DNA of 64,000 nucleotides from Trema orientale (GCA_002914845.1 JXTC01000666.1:8948-72947); one strand, 5' to 3'; counted from the first letter of the stretch, positions 22,713 to 35,559 are shown. Made by a program: numbers and translations. Notes: generated by a model from the sequence alone, not told the origin.

Positions 22713-24150
22713 CAGGGTGGATTATTATGAGGAAAATGCTAGCTTATTTATGAGAATTGAGATGTGTATTGTCATTTGTGATTGGTTGGAGTTGCCTAAA
22801 CGGAAGAACTTGGGATAATCAAGCCAAATGTACGTATATATAGCTCGTTCCAGTGGTCACCATATTAGTCCATTAATACCAACTTATTTTTGTTTTGTAA
22901 CGGGCATAATTATCTTCACAAGTTGATCACGTGCTCAACTCGTGCAATTTTATGGCGCAAATTACGGGTGTAAGTTGTTTTGCTGGGAGATGGTGAATAT
23001 TTTCAGCAATAATTCATTTGCGGGTTAGAAATTATCATCTAATTCTAGAGGCCCACAATTAGTAAATTTCTGATTTTGGAGGAAGTTTGGTATTGTTATT
23101 CTGCAATTGTACTACTAACTGTAGTACTGTGTGAGCAAGAAGCAGTAGAGAGAAAAAAAATTTAGATATTTAGGATTTATTTGGATGTTTTGTGTTTTTT
23201 TGTTTATTATAACGAAAAAAGTGGTTGTTTTTTTCTTAGGAATTTGTTTGAAAGGATTTTCACCTGTTATTTTATTTAATAAAATAAGAAATATAAAATA
23301 AAAGTGCATCTAAACAAGCTAACCTTCAATAAATTTATTTACAAAATTACTACATCTTTTAAAAATAATATCTAAATATTTGGTAAACTTACTAAACTAT
23401 AGTCATGCAACTCACGTTAATCACGACCAACGTGTTGTAGTCAACTCTATCGAGAAGAGATTTATGTGGGTCTTTAGTGTATGGTCCATCTCATGGATGA
23501 TGGAGGTCCGAGATAAGGTTTTTATTTGTCTGTTTTTAATTAATAGCTGGAGATACGTTTCCTACTAGTGTACTTTTATTGATAGATACTTTAGTATTTG
23601 TTAGAACTTTTTGACAGATTTATAGTGCTAGAAGTTTCATATATAGTAGTATTTATTTCCTAATAACACGTGGACAAGTAGAATGTATGAATTGGGAGTC
23701 AAATTACTCCTTAAAAGATGTTAAACGTACTCTTTTTAATATTTTTTATTTTAGTGCTTGATATACAGGTTCATTATGCACATTTACATTATAATAATAT
23801 AATATATCAATCGTATCAAGTATCGAGACTAGAGTATTAGAAAAAAGCACAAAATAGAGCGCGTTTAGCATTGTCTCTTACTCTTTTATAGGTAGAGTTC
23901 ATTTTGTGGGCAACTTTACGAGTTCACTTATATATTGCATAGGTCCTATTTTTTAACTTGTACCTTAAGCTAGAAATATTATTTGGATTTTTAGCAAAAT
24001 AGCTAAACTAAAATCCAAAGAGCTAAACTTCGCCCCTTAGACCAGTTTAATTTTCAAACTATGTATAGGGCTGCATAGGTGCGTGCCTAAAGCCCCATCT
24101 TCAAGCCAAGGCCCCAGCATTTTACCTTCCTATAATAATAATGCTACAAC
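22713..24150. other. Intergenic, nothing recognised
   Basis: AT-rich sequence between the dioxygenase promoter and copia element 2. Short reading frames at 23115-23309 and 23380-23568 have no recognisable content. The stretch at 22713-23110 probably includes distal promoter sequence. Confidence 0.5.
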
Positions 24151-24463
24151 TGTTGGCCATATTAGTTCAGTCTATTGGCTGGATCTATAGGATTTTGTTT
24201 TTAGTGGATTTTGTACGTGTCAAGGTTTGTTATAGTCAATGGCATGATCTTTTGTTTTACCTAGTCTATAGGAGAGTACGTGTCTTTATTTTCTGTTTGA
24301 GTTTATTTTTTGCACGTTTTGATGAGTGCCTTATTTGGTGCTAGCCATTAGGTTGTAATGCCTATATACAGGCTGTTCGATTGATGAATGATATGCAGAA
24401 AAGTCAAGTTTCTCTTTCGTTTAATAGTTCTTTCCTTCACTTATTTATACATATAAGTTATCA
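24151..24463 (+). repeat. 5' LTR of copia element 2
   Basis: Begins TGTTGGCC and ends GTTATCA. It contains TATATACAGGC (about 24363), a likely TATA region, followed by GTTCGATTGATGAATGAT and a U5 rich in TTC. Confidence 0.85.
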
Positions 24464-24645
24464 CTAGTATCCGAGCTAGATTAGAGGAATGAGCTGAAAG
24501 AGACAAATAAAAGTCAGTGTGTGAGATCCTGAGTAAGCAATTGCAAAGTCAGTAAAAGCGTGCGATATATAGAGTGAGATAGAGAGTGGTATAGCAGTAA
24601 CTTTATTTCTATTTCACCTTTAATTTTTTGTAGTAGTCATTTACG

Positions 24646-27600
24646 ATGGCCACCGACAACTTTGTTCAACCAGCTATTCCTCGCTTTGATGGTCACTATG
24701 ATCATTGAAGCATGTTAATGGAGAACTTTCTAAGACCCAAGGAGTATTAGCAAGTCGTCTCTGATGAAATTATGGAACCGACGATCAGCAAAACAATAAT
24801 AGATGCGCAAAGCATAGAGATAGAAGGGCAGCGATTGAAGGATCTCAAGGCGAAGAATTATCTTTTCCAAGCTATTGATCGCTCAGTCTTGGAAACAATT
24901 CTTTGCAAGGACACTTTCAAGCATATTTGGGATTCCATGAAGAAGAAGTACCAAAGTTCCACAAGAGCGAAAAGGCAACAGCTTCAAGCACTTCGTTCAG
25001 AGTTCGAGACGCTATCAGTCACAGACTATTTTTCACGGACGATGGCAATCATCAACAAGATGCGGATCCACGATGATAAGACAGAGGATGTTACTATCGT
25101 TGAGAAGATTGTTCGGTGCATGACACCAAATTTCAATTTTTTTGTCTGTTTAATTGAGGAAGCCAATGATATTGAGGAACTTTCAATTGATGAATTGCAA
25201 AGTTCTTTACTAGTCCATGAACAAAAAATCAATCAGCAAGAGAAAGAAGAGTAAGCATTGAAGGCCTCAACAGAAAATCACGACACAGAGAGGAGACAGA
25301 GGACGAGGCAGAGGCAGAGGCAGAGGCAGAGGAAGCAATGATCGTGGCAATCAACAACAACACCACCAGCACCAAAAGAATCAATTTTAAGGAAGAGAAA
25401 GAGGACGAGGAGGCCACCGCTCAACAACTCATAGACCAAAGTCAGTAGACAAGTCTAATGTTGAATGCTACCGATGTCATAGGTATAGCCATTATTAGTC
25501 AGAATGTCGAACTAATTCGAATAGGCAAAATGGAGAAAGAACTAACTTGTAGAAAAAGAAGAAGAGGTGTCTCTTTTGATGGTGTGTCACATGAAAGAAG
25601 AAACTCAGCAAAACATGTGGTATTTAGATACTGGCTGCAGTAACCATATGTGCAAAGATAAGAAGGCATTCTCTGACCTAGATGAATCTTTCCGCAACAC
25701 TGTCAAGTTTGGTGACAACTCCACGGTTTCTGTCAAGAGAAAAAGAAGGGTAACTATCCAGACCAAGGAAAACTCCACCCATACTATCTCTAATGTTCTT
25801 TTTATTCCAGATTTAAAGACTAATTTGCTTAGTGTGGGACAGTTATAAGAAAAAGGTTACAAGATTTCTATTAAAGATAGAGTATGTCGAGTCCAAGATG
25901 CAAAGTTAGGCTTAATTACTCAAGTTAACATGATGGCGAATCGTATGTTCCTGCTTTTTCTCCACAACACTACTCGCTCATGCTTCTCAACAAAACTGAA
26001 GGATATAGCATGGCTATGGTATTTTCGCTATGGTCACCTAAACTTTGGTGGTTTGAAGACACTTTAGCAAAAAAATATGTTGACTGGTCTTTCTTAAATT
26101 ACAGCTCCATCTAAAGTTTGTGAAGAATGTGTTATTAGCAAACAACACCGCAATCAATTTCCACAAAGAAAGTCATGGAGAGCAAAGAATCAATTGGAGT
26201 TGGTTCACTCTGACCTTTGTGGGCCAATAAATCCATCTTCTAATAGAGGTAAAAGATACTTGATCACTTTCATTAATGATTTTAGCCGAAAGACCGTGAA
26301 TTTTTTGTAGAAAAAATCTGAAGCTTTTGCTGCATTTAAAAATTATAAAGTACTTGTTGAGAAAGAAGTTGGCAGCCCAATAAAAATTCTTCGCACTGAT
26401 CGTGGTGGAGAATATAACTCACTTGAATTCGTAAATTTTTGTGAGAACTATGGAATCAAGAGGCAACTTACGGCATCTTACACACCTCAACAAAATAGAG
26501 TTTGTGAGCGAAAAAATCGCACTCTTTTGAATATGGTATGAAGCCTTTTGATGAGGAGTGGCATTCCAAAAACTTTCTGGCCTGAAGTAGTCAATTGAAG
26601 CATTCATATTTTGAATAGAAGTCCCACACTTGCTGTTCAAAATATGACATCAGAGGAAGTATGGTGCAGACGGAGATCGACAGTAGATCACTTCAGAATT
26701 TTTGGGTGTATCACCTATGCCCATATTCTAGACCAGAAGAGGACAAAGCTAAATGATATTTTTTCTTGGTGTTAGTGATCAATCAAAAACTTATAAGCTT
26801 TATAATTCCGTCACTAAGAAAATTATTATCAGTCGAGATGTCGTTTTTTATGAAGAAAGATTTTGACCATGGAAAAACAATATTGTCAAGCAACAAATAT
26901 CTGTTAACTTTGATGGAGTCAGTGAAGATAAGAGGCAGCAGCCGGTGGAAAATGATCAACAAATGCCACTAGATGGTCCAGCAGATGTTCCAAGCTCGCT
27001 GACAGCAGCAACAAATGAAGAACGGCCACAACGTCTTAGAAGAAGACTTGCATGGATGACTGATTATGAGGTAACTGGAATTAACGAATCTGAGGACCCA
27101 CTTACATATTTTGCTCTATTTCTGATTGTGATCCCAATAACTTTTGAAGATGCTGTCAAAGATTTAAAATGGCGAAAGGCGATGGATGAAGAAATTGCAA
27201 CTATTGAACGAAACAACACTTGGGAGTTGACTGATCTTCCAAGAGGGCACAAGACAATTGGTGTCAAGTGGGTGTACAAGACAAAATTGAAGGAGAATGA
27301 AGAAGTTGACAAATACAAGGCTCGCTTAGTAGCTAAAGGCTATAAGCAAGAGTTCGGCGTGGATTATAGAGAAGTCTTTACTCCTGTTGCAAGACACAAT
27401 ACGATCAGACTGGTGATTGCATTGGCAGCACAACATTCATGGCCTATCTTCCAATTGGACGTCAAATCAGCATTCTTGCATGGTGACCTGCAAGAACAGG
27501 TATTTATCGATCAACCTCCTGATTATGTGAAGCTTGGAAGTGAAAATAACATTTATAAACTCAAAAAAGCATTATATGATCTAAAACAAGCTCCACGCAC

Positions 27601-28654
27601 TTGATATAGTCGTATAGATGCTTATTTTTCCAAAGAGGGATTTAAGAAATGTCCATATGAGCATACGCTTTTTACAAAGATTGGAGATGGAGGAAAATTG
27701 CTCATTGTTTGCTTATATATTGATGATTTTATTTTCACTGGAAATGATAGTGCCATGTTTGACAAATTTAAAAAATCTATGATGGTTGAATTTGATATGT
27801 CTGATCTTGGAAAGATGCATTATTTTTTGGGCATTGAAATGGTGCAATCTACAGATGGAATTTTTATTTCTCAAAGGAAGTATGTACAAGAAATTTCGGA
27901 TAGGTTTCAAATGAAGAATTGCAACTCTATTAGCATGCCTACTGAAGCAGGTTTGAAGCTTGTTCGAGATTCTGATGGAAAGAAGATTGACAACACATTT
28001 TACAAACAAATTGTGGGGAGCTTGATGTATTTTACTACAACAAGACCTGATATAATGTATGTTATGAGTCTCATTAGTAGGTACATGGAGTACCTAAAAG
28101 ATATGCATCTTTTAGCTGCCAAGAGGATCCTTCGATACTTGCAAGGAATCATTGATTTAGGATTATTCTACAAGAAAGGAGAAAAATCAGATTTATTTAG
28201 ATTTATTGACAGTGATTATGCAGGTGATTCTGATGATTAAAGAAGCACATCTGGCTATGTGTTTATGATGGGTTTAGGCAAGAAGCAATTAATTATCACT
28301 TTATCAACAATAGAAGTTGAATTTGTAGCTGTAACAGGATGTGATTGTCAAGCTATTTGGTTGAGAAAGATTCTTGAAGAACTTTATTTCAAGCAACAAG
28401 GAGCCACTCTAATTTTTTGTGATAATAGCTCAGCAATCAAACTCTCTAAAAATCCTGTTCTCCATTGAAGAAGCAAGCACATCGATGTGAAGTATCACTT
28501 CTTAAGAGATCTCACAAAAGATGGAGTAATTGATCTTATCTACTGCAGAAGTGAAGACCAGATTGCTGATATATTTACCAAGCCCCTCAAATTGCCTCTG
28601 TTTCAAGCGCTAAGGAAGTTGCTCGGTGTCTGCATTTTCAAAGATCAAGTTTGA
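24646..28654 (+). pseudogene. Gag-pol of copia element 2, mostly readable, inactivated
   Basis: Gag from ATG 24646 (MATDNFVQPAIPRFDGHYDH then stop; UBN2-type region to about 25250); an Arg/Gln-rich stretch (25300-25420); a damaged zinc knuckle ECYRCHRYSHY (about 25460-25500); protease YLDTGCSNHMCKD (about 25621-25660); integrase (HSDLCGPINPSSNRGKRYL; TDRGGEYNSLEF; YTPQQNRVCERKNRTL, about 26200-26530); reverse transcriptase (WVYKTKLKENEEVDKYKARL; FQLDVKSAFLHGDL; LYIDDFIFTGN, about 27265-27740); RNase H (STSGYVFMMG; FCDNSSAIKLSKNP; HIDVKYHFLRD). It ends at TGA 28652-28654. A short deletion near 26757-26762 shifts the frame, and at least eight in-frame stops are present. Several are TGA where the family has Trp, for example before YSRI at 27601 and within the integrase at about 26596. 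Confidence 0.92.
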
Positions 28655-28714
28655 GAGAAGTTGTCTCGTAGCTAGAATATTAAACTGAATGCACATTCAG
28701 TTTAAGGAAGGGAT

Positions 28715-28992
28715 TGTTGACCATATTAGTTCAGTCTATTGACGGGTTTATAGGATTTTATTTTTAGTGGATTTTGTACGTGTCAAGGTTTTTTATAGTC
28801 AGTGGCATGATCTTTTTTGTTTTACCTAGTCTATTTTTTTGCACGTTTGGATGAGTGCCTAGTTTGGTGCTAGCCGTTAGGTTATAATGCCTATATATAG
28901 GCTGTTCGATTGATGAATGATGAATAGAAACGTCAAGTTTCTCATTCGTTTAATAGTTCTTTCCTTCACTTATTTATACATATAAGTTATCA
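28715..28992 (+). repeat. 3' LTR of copia element 2
   Basis: Begins TGTTGACC and ends GTTATCA. It is shorter than the 5' LTR by a deletion between CCTAGTCTAT and TTTTTTGCACGTTT. Confidence 0.85.
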
Positions 28993-28997
28993 CCAAC

Positions 28998-31891
28998 TTT
29001 CTCTTATCTTTAACCAAAAAAAAATGACAAAAAATAAAATAAAATAAAAACCAAGAAGCCATATTCTTGGAAGTTGAAGTAATAATACCCTATTATCTAG
29101 CCATTTCCAGATTTGAAAACTCAAAATCTTTTCTTTGAAATGTCAATAAGAATTAAGCACTATAATTATGCATTATCTTTTGATATTCTCAAAATTTTCT
29201 TTTTTTTTTTTGGAATAAATTTTCATAAGGAATCCATCTTAATAATATATTTACCTAAAAAATGAAAAAGATGATACTTTTTGTTTTAATAATTTTTTTA
29301 ACGACTAATATTTCTCTTCTTTTTTTTCACCTTTCAAGAATCTACAAACAAATTTTTTCTCTTTATTTATAAATAGATAATCCATTTATTTTCAATTTCG
29401 AGTACACTTTGCCAAAAAGAAAAAAGAAATTCTCCAATTTGTTTTCCATCTTTCAAGCTCTCAATCTTGTCAATAGCTTATTTTTCACCCAAAAGTTTAT
29501 TTCCAAGTTATATCCTTGTTTCTTACCTATTTCATGTTATTTATTGATTATATTATTATATGAATTTCATAGTAATTATTTTATTTTCTTTTTTTGTAGG
29601 TCTTGAGTTGTTTTGTTGTTATATATAAGGTACTGGAACAAATATATCTAATAAAAAATATCCATGAGAATTAGACTTAAGAAAAAAGAGAAAAACAAAG
29701 TGTTTTGATTCATAAAAATAATTTTTTTTTTTTTTTTTTAAAGAAATGCTAAATCCACTCAGTTTTTCACTCTCACAACTCACGACATGAAAGTAGATTT
29801 CATAATGATAGTTATAATATTAAAATATAAAACTGGACTGTGAAGTTACATATCAAGCAGTGAGAATATAAAGTAGAAAAGAGTCCTAACACACCTCTTT
29901 CTCTCTCTCTCTCTTAAAAATTTTTTTTTGAAAAAAAGGTTGCATTGGAGGATTCGCCTAATGGCCCACAAATACTTGAGTTAGCCCTGATTACATAGCA
30001 AAATATTAAATTTATCAGTTAGTATACCAAGTGTAACAACTTATTTACTCATATAAAAACTAATTTTTCTAATATATAAACAAGATAAAGTATATCAATT
30101 GTAATACCCGATGTAAAAATTGATTTACTTTGTATTAAAACTTATATACTCTCAATATATACTTACTATGAAAACTTGTATAATTAGTAATATAAATTGG
30201 ATACAATATATACATTGATATACCTAATGTCAAAACTATTATATTCAGGCTTTTAGCAGTAACAAGAAAAAGAAAAAAGATATTTACTAAAATGAAGTTT
30301 TTAAAATTAAAATGACATTTTCTATAATCACTGTATTTATATATTTATAATTAAGGGTGGTTTGTTGCTCCATTTTTCCATTTCTTTCTCTTCTTGTCCC
30401 TCTATTAAAAAGATCCTGCCCTTAGCCCCTTTAAGTATTTATTAATTTCAAAATTGGTCATTAACGAAAATCAAATGAAATTTCCTACCTATTAAATATT
30501 TTACCACTTTTTAATTCATAAAACACCCCACCCTCGTAAACTAAAAAGAACAGTAAGCTATATTATTATTTATTATGAGATGTATGGATCAATTAATTGT
30601 CAATATTCTACTTAAAACTCAATTTTGGAAAGCAATACTTAACATATTTCTCAAGTTTTACTTAAAATTATAGATATATACTAATTTTCTATCTATTTAC
30701 TAATACCCCGTTTGGAATTGATTCTAAATGCTGCTTTTAGCTTTGTAAATTGATTAGAGAAAAAAAGAGGATGTTTCCTACATTTATCTAGAAGATTTTC
30801 AAAATAGCTGCATAATTGCTATTTCAATCAGAATTAGAGAAGTAGGCTTATAGGTTGCTTTAACAAAGTTGATTTTGCTAGCATAATATAAATTTCTTAA
30901 AATATCATTCTACATCACAATAATTTATTTTGTCTGTATATTATCTCAAAGTGAGTGTCTGCATTACTTCTTCAAAATAATGATTCTTGGTCTGCCATTC
31001 ATATTTTCGAAAATTAGAGAGTCCGTTTTGGACAATTATAGTTTCATGTTATTAATTTTGAAGGGTACTTCTTCAGTGCCTCACTTCATTCTGAGGCACT
31101 CATAGACTTTATTATCGTTAGATTGTCCATAAAGTTACTTTTATATGATCCAACGGTTATGGATCAAGGGTAGCAAATAAAGGGTATTTTGGATGGCAAA
31201 AATTGTAACCAGTTTGGTTACCGGTACTTAATTATGAATTTTTTAATACAGAATTTAAAAAGAAAAAAAAAATTAACTGCTCACTTTTAGTTTATTTTAA
31301 GTTATCGTTTTTGCTCTGTATTCCTCAATCAACTGAGGAACTCATTTTGTCCTAAAATAAATCCTAGAACCCATTTTAATTTCATAATTGAATTCCTCGA
31401 GTACTAAATCCCCAAATCTCTTTGTTTCTCTCTCTCTCTCTCTCTCTCAACTCGCTCAAACCTTGAAGACTATTTGGTATTTGGTCGATGCGAAAGGGCG
31501 ACTCAATGATCTAGGAGATTCTGGGGCTTTGCCTATAACAGTCACTCTTACCTCGACCATACCTTTATTAATCCCATGATTGGTACACCTTTCTCTCCCT
31601 TTTTTTTTTCCTCTTTGGAATGTAATTGTTCTATAAAAGGAGTCTTGGTCATTTTTCTATTTTCTTTTTAGGTTTCTCATCAGTGGGTTATGTGTTTAGT
31701 TTCAGAGAAAAGTAAATGAGTTTTACAACCAACTTTAGCAAAGTAAGAGCTTTGCTTCTTATTGAAGACGCTTCCTGCAATTTTTGGTTAATGGTTCTAC
31801 TTTATGTTGCTTTTTGACGCTTTAGTTCTAAGGTATTAATCAATGGTCATAAACCTAGCTGTCGTATCATATATATGTATATATAATATAT
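28998..31891. other. Intergenic, AT-rich, with CT microsatellites
   Basis: About 2.9 kb without a recognisable gene. (CT)n runs are at 29896-29914 and 31427-31448. The reading frame at 31388-31579 runs through the second CT repeat and has no recognised domain. The 31380-31700 stretch has more balanced composition and could be a degraded 5' leader, perhaps linked to the ALDH3 exon relic downstream; I cannot show this. Confidence 0.5.
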
Positions 31892-32089
31892 GGGCACCAA
31901 TTCTAGGTATTTTTTTTTATGCATAGATATCAATTTGGCCAATGAAAATTTATCATGCATATTTTTTTATATTAAAAAATAAAAAAATATTAATAATGCA
32001 CGTCTTTTCATGCACTTTATTATAGCCGTTAAATCACTTTTAGATGATTGATCCAACAGCTAAAAAAAATACCTACTGAATTGGCGACC
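31892..32089. mobile_element. MULE-type MITE, 198 bp, 9-bp TSD
   Basis: The left end GGGCACCAATTCTAGGTATT and the right end read inward GGTCGCCAATTCAGTAGGTATT form imperfect terminal inverted repeats. ATAATATAT occurs directly before (31883-31891) and after (32090-32098). The flanks are low-complexity TA, so the duplication could be fortuitous, although the register with both ends is exact. No coding capacity. Confidence 0.65.
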
Positions 32090-32181
32090 ATAATATATAT
32101 ATATATATATAAATACATCAGAAAAATAATCCAGTTTCGATTACGTATACTATAAATTGTTGCCCTCCTGAGCTTTTGGCT

Positions 32182-32394
32182 ATGGCGGTTGAGGTGGAGA
32201 AGGAGGTGAAGAAGAGTAATGAGGTTGGTCAACGACTGAGACAGAGCTTCGCCTCTGGTAAGACTCGGAGCCATGAATGAAGAGTCTCGCAGTTAAAGAG
32301 CATGGCCAAGCTGGTCAATGCTCGCAAGTGAGATATCGCCGACGCTCTTCGCTCCAATCTCTCAAAACCCAAACTCGAATATGTCGTCTATGAG
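32182..32394 (+). pseudogene. Relic first exon of an aldehyde dehydrogenase family 3 gene
   Basis: The 71-codon frame begins ATG at 32182 and reads VGQRLRQSFASGKTRSHE, then stop (codon 33), RVSQLKSMAKLVNA..., stop (codon 50), DIADALRSNLSKPKLE and VVYE. This matches the N-terminal helices of plant ALDH3 enzymes (R-SF-SG-TRS-EWR-QL ... AL--DL-KP--E---YE). The first stop is TGA where the family has Trp. A GT follows the last codon at 32395, where ALDH3 genes have an intron. The next 600 bp look intron-like and I found no second exon. It is therefore a decayed genomic fragment, not a retrocopy. No catalytic Cys or NAD-binding region remains. Confidence 0.7.
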
Positions 32395-33439
32395 GTCCAC
32401 CATATCTTTAATAAGTTTATTATATACTAAAAATAAATTTAATTTTTTGAAAATTAAAAATTCCAGTTTCGTTGTCAATGGATTGGTGTTCAGTTTAGAA
32501 TTTGCAGTGATGTTAAATATGTCGGTGGTTGATATTTACATGTTTGATTAATTGATTAAGTAAACTGAATAATTATGAAGACTGAGATATTCTTCGGGTA
32601 GTTGGATACTTCTAATCAAACAGATTTGGAGTCCAACTCATGTGACTTTGTGACACTTTGATGTAATGATTTTGTCCTCTTTGGGGATCTTTTTTCGGGG
32701 GTTTTTTTTTTGAGTTGTTTGGGTATTAAATTGTGGGTCTTATAGGATGAGGCATTATTGTGGAACTTTTAATTGATTGTGGGAGAAGTCATGTCTCATT
32801 TAGTGATAAAAACCCAGAATTTAATAAAATGCCATATGGGGTTTTTGATGGTGAAGGACAAATTACCTGTTCGGTTCATGTCATATACCCATTGATTAGA
32901 AAATGTATTATTATCCTGGCAGTTCAAATGGGTAGCATTCATTTTTATGGGCAAAAGCCTTGCAAATTTTGTGAATATTGGGTTTCTGGTATATATATTG
33001 GTTAACGGTATTACAACAATTGACAATCTCTCAGTGCCATGAACGTCTATGGAATCATTGTAATCTGTAAAAGATTTCTCAGTTCCTATAATGCAAAAAG
33101 TCTTAGTAGCGGATCAATCATCTATTGGTTTAAACTTAGGACTTCTTTATATTTAGTTTTGTTACATGGATCTATAATTTTACAAGCGGCAAAGGGGCTA
33201 AGTTTTCTAGAATGGTTTACGAGTTATGGCTAATAATTTTGTCGACACAATTCAGATTTTAAAAATGACCTTTTTTGTGTGTTTCTTAAAAATGACAGTT
33301 TTAGGACTGTTAAGAACCTCATCACTGTCAAGAAGTTTTTGACACTCCTAAAAATATCATTTTTAAAAAAATACACAAAAAAAATTATTTTGGCCCAAAT
33401 TAGTTCTATTTATGTCATTTTCTCTCTGCTTAAATGGGC
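32395..33439. other. Intergenic, possible intron remnant
   Basis: T-rich at first, like a plant intron following the ALDH3 exon relic, then ordinary AT-rich sequence. Reading frames at 32760-33005 (plus) and 32796-33026 (minus) overlap each other and show no recognised domain. No further ALDH3 exon was found by eye. Confidence 0.4.
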
Positions 33440-34760
33440 CCATTATGAGCAAGAGTATTTGCCAATCTATGTTATCGTTTTATTTTGGTTGGACTAGACT
33501 GACTCAAGAAGATACAATATATACTAAGGCCAAAGAATGGGCTAAATGAACTAATTATCATGCATAGCCCATTGTCCTTTACTAGCCCAGCCTATGAATT
33601 AGTAGTTCTTTAATAAAAAAATTATTAACTATATACGTGATTATGATTAGTAATGATAGGATTATGTGTATTTTCACTTAACTTTGTATATTTCATACAC
33701 TTCAGATAAAATTTTAGCTTTGAACATTATATAACAGTGTTATACTTTTGTATATAATCACTTACTTTGTCTTAATATAGTCAATGATATTGAATTAATT
33801 AAATTTACAACTAATTAGTATATAATCATTCATTTTGTATCTAATTTGATCATAAGTCAATAGTTTTGTATTATTTAAATACTATACTCAAACTATTTTT
33901 CATATTATGATTAGTGATATTAGATTAAATTAAATTTTAACCTAATTTTATAAAAATCCTCCATTTCTTGAATATTTAGGTATGGGACAATATGAAATAG
34001 TATTTACCAAGTATTTTAGTAATTTACTTTGTCACATCGTAATCAATAATATTAAAATAATGAAAAAATTTCATTAGTTAGTGCAAAGTTACTCATTTTG
34101 TTTCTAATTTAATCAGAGTCTATGTGTAATAGTATTATAGTAAGTACTGTAGTCACTTACTTAGTGAGATTAGGATAAGTAATGATAAATTAGTGCGAAT
34201 TATCATATAATTTAGCAAAATTAATCCACTTTCTATTATATTTAAGCATGAGCATGAGACAAATATGTACTAGTGTTATACTAAGTACTCTAGTCATAGT
34301 TTGCCATAATATACTCAAATATATTAAATTAATTATATTTTTTTTCCCTAATTAGTGCAAGGTACTTCAATTTAAAACTAATGGAATCATGGGATAATTT
34401 GTAATAGTGTTATAAGTACTTTAGTCATTTCTCATTAATTAGTGCAAAATTTAAAACAAATTTAATTATGAAACAATTTATAAAAGTGTTATACTAAGTA
34501 CTCTAGTCACGTACCTTGTCATAGTATACTCAAATGTATTAAATTAATTTCTTTTCTCACTAATTAGTGTAAAATTATTTAATTTAAATTAATTTGGCTA
34601 TAAGATAATATGTAAATAGCATTATACTAATTATTATAATAACTTATTTTGTTTTATTATACTCAAAGAGATTAAATTAATTATATTTCTCACTAACTAG
34701 TTCAAAGTCATTCAATTTATATCTAATCTGACCATGAGGAAATATTTAATACTGTTAAAC
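33440..34760. repeat. Diverged tandem repeats of about 135 bp, block 1
   Basis: A head of about 200 bp (containing GCCCATTGTCCTTTACTAGC) is followed by repeats whose most regular core is TGTTATACTAAGTACTCTAG. Further shared phrases are ACTTTGTCATATTATACTCAA, AATTTCTCACTAATTAGTGC and CATTTTGTATCTAATTTGA, each present in several units. Successive AAGTACT landmarks fall near 34005, 34141, 34287, 34411, 34494 and 34632, giving a period of about 135 bp with one shortened unit. Two unit types seem to alternate (one with GATTATGATTAGTGATA, one with CATATTATACTCAA). Non-coding. Confidence 0.75.
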
Positions 34761-35063
34761 AAGAAAAATTTATGTTATTTTAGTTAATTTTTTTATTATT
34801 CGATTTATACCTATATTCATAAGTCTAAGATCATTAATTTATTATATTATACAGAATAATTTGGTTTATGATTTTCTAGTATGTATATATATATATAAAT
34901 ATTAAGTAATTTTTGGTATTAAAGCTAAGATTGAATTGTCATTTTTCAAAATATTTATTTTAAAGAATATAAAAAAATTAATTAATCTATATTGCACGAC
35001 TCTATTTTAGTATGTATATATGAGATACATACTACATCTTAAATTATTATTTAGTTTTTTTAA
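34761..35063. other. Spacer between repeat block 1 and MULE-like copy B
   Basis: AT-rich, with a short (TA)n run near 34888-34900. Nothing recognised. Confidence 0.5.
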
Positions 35064-35387
35064 GAGAAAATTAGACATTGAACGGTATTTTCAGAAATTA
35101 TTTTTTGAAAAATACGGTGATTAGTGTTTTTTTAAGGTGCGGTCAGTTTTTATTAGAAAAATACTAATTTTTTAAAAAATATTTAGAAAATACCTTTTTT
35201 TAAATAGTAACCAGCAACCAGTTTTCAAAAACTGGTAACTAGTAACCATTTTAAAAATGGTATTTTCTAATTTTTTTTAAAAAAAGTGATATTTTTCTAA
35301 TAAAAATCGTATGAAAATTTGAAAAAATTTGACTTCCATATTTTTGTAAGTTTTTTGGGTTTTTATGAGGAAAAGTGTTAGAAACCC
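35064..35387. mobile_element. MULE-like fold-back element, copy B (324 bp)
   Basis: The left end is GAGAAAATTAGACATTGAACGG. The right end read inward is GGGTTTCTAACACTTTTCCTC. Both match the ends of copies A and C. Inner arms pair (ATTAGAAAAATACTAATTTT with ATTAGAAAAATATCACTTTT in reverse), and the core has AACCAGCAACCAGTTTTC / AACTGGTAACTAGTAACC. The flanks are T-rich (TTTTTTTAA on the left, TTTTTTTTT on the right), so the 9-bp TSD is only partly supported. Inverted relative to copy A. Confidence 0.7.
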
Positions 35388-35559
35388 TTTTTTTTTATGT
35401 AGCATTTAAAGTTCTTTATATTACTAATATTATGAGGATTATTATAATGTTATTGCATCATAAATAATATCATTTATAATACCATTGTTAAAACCAGTGT
35501 CTCAAATATATTAAAAATGAGAGCAAGCCCATTCATTTTTTGCTAAATAAGTTCATTGT
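35388..35559. other. Short spacer
   Basis: AT-rich spacer between MULE-like copy B and repeat block 2. Nothing recognised. Confidence 0.4.

Larger units (their letters stand above)
24151..28992 (+). mobile_element. Copia element 2, full length
   Basis: 4842 bp. The 5' LTR is 24151-24463 (TGTTGGCCATATTAG ... AAGTTATCA, 313 bp) and the 3' LTR is 28715-28992 (278 bp). The 3' LTR lacks about 37 bp present in the 5' LTR around 24270-24310. The preceding ACAAC (24146-24150) and following CCAAC (28993-28997) match at 4 of 5 bases, a decayed TSD. A primer site variant (CTAGTATCCGAGC) starts at 24464. The polypurine tract AAGGAAGGGAT lies just before the 3' LTR. Confidence 0.9.

Noticed and set aside
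31388..31579. 63-codon plus-strand frame upstream of the ALDH3 relic
   Set aside because: Runs through a CT microsatellite (poly Ser-Leu) and has no recognisable content.
32760..33026. Overlapping plus- and minus-strand frames, considered as a second ALDH3 exon
   Set aside because: No match in either frame to the second ALDH3 exon as I know it; probably intron or intergenic sequence.
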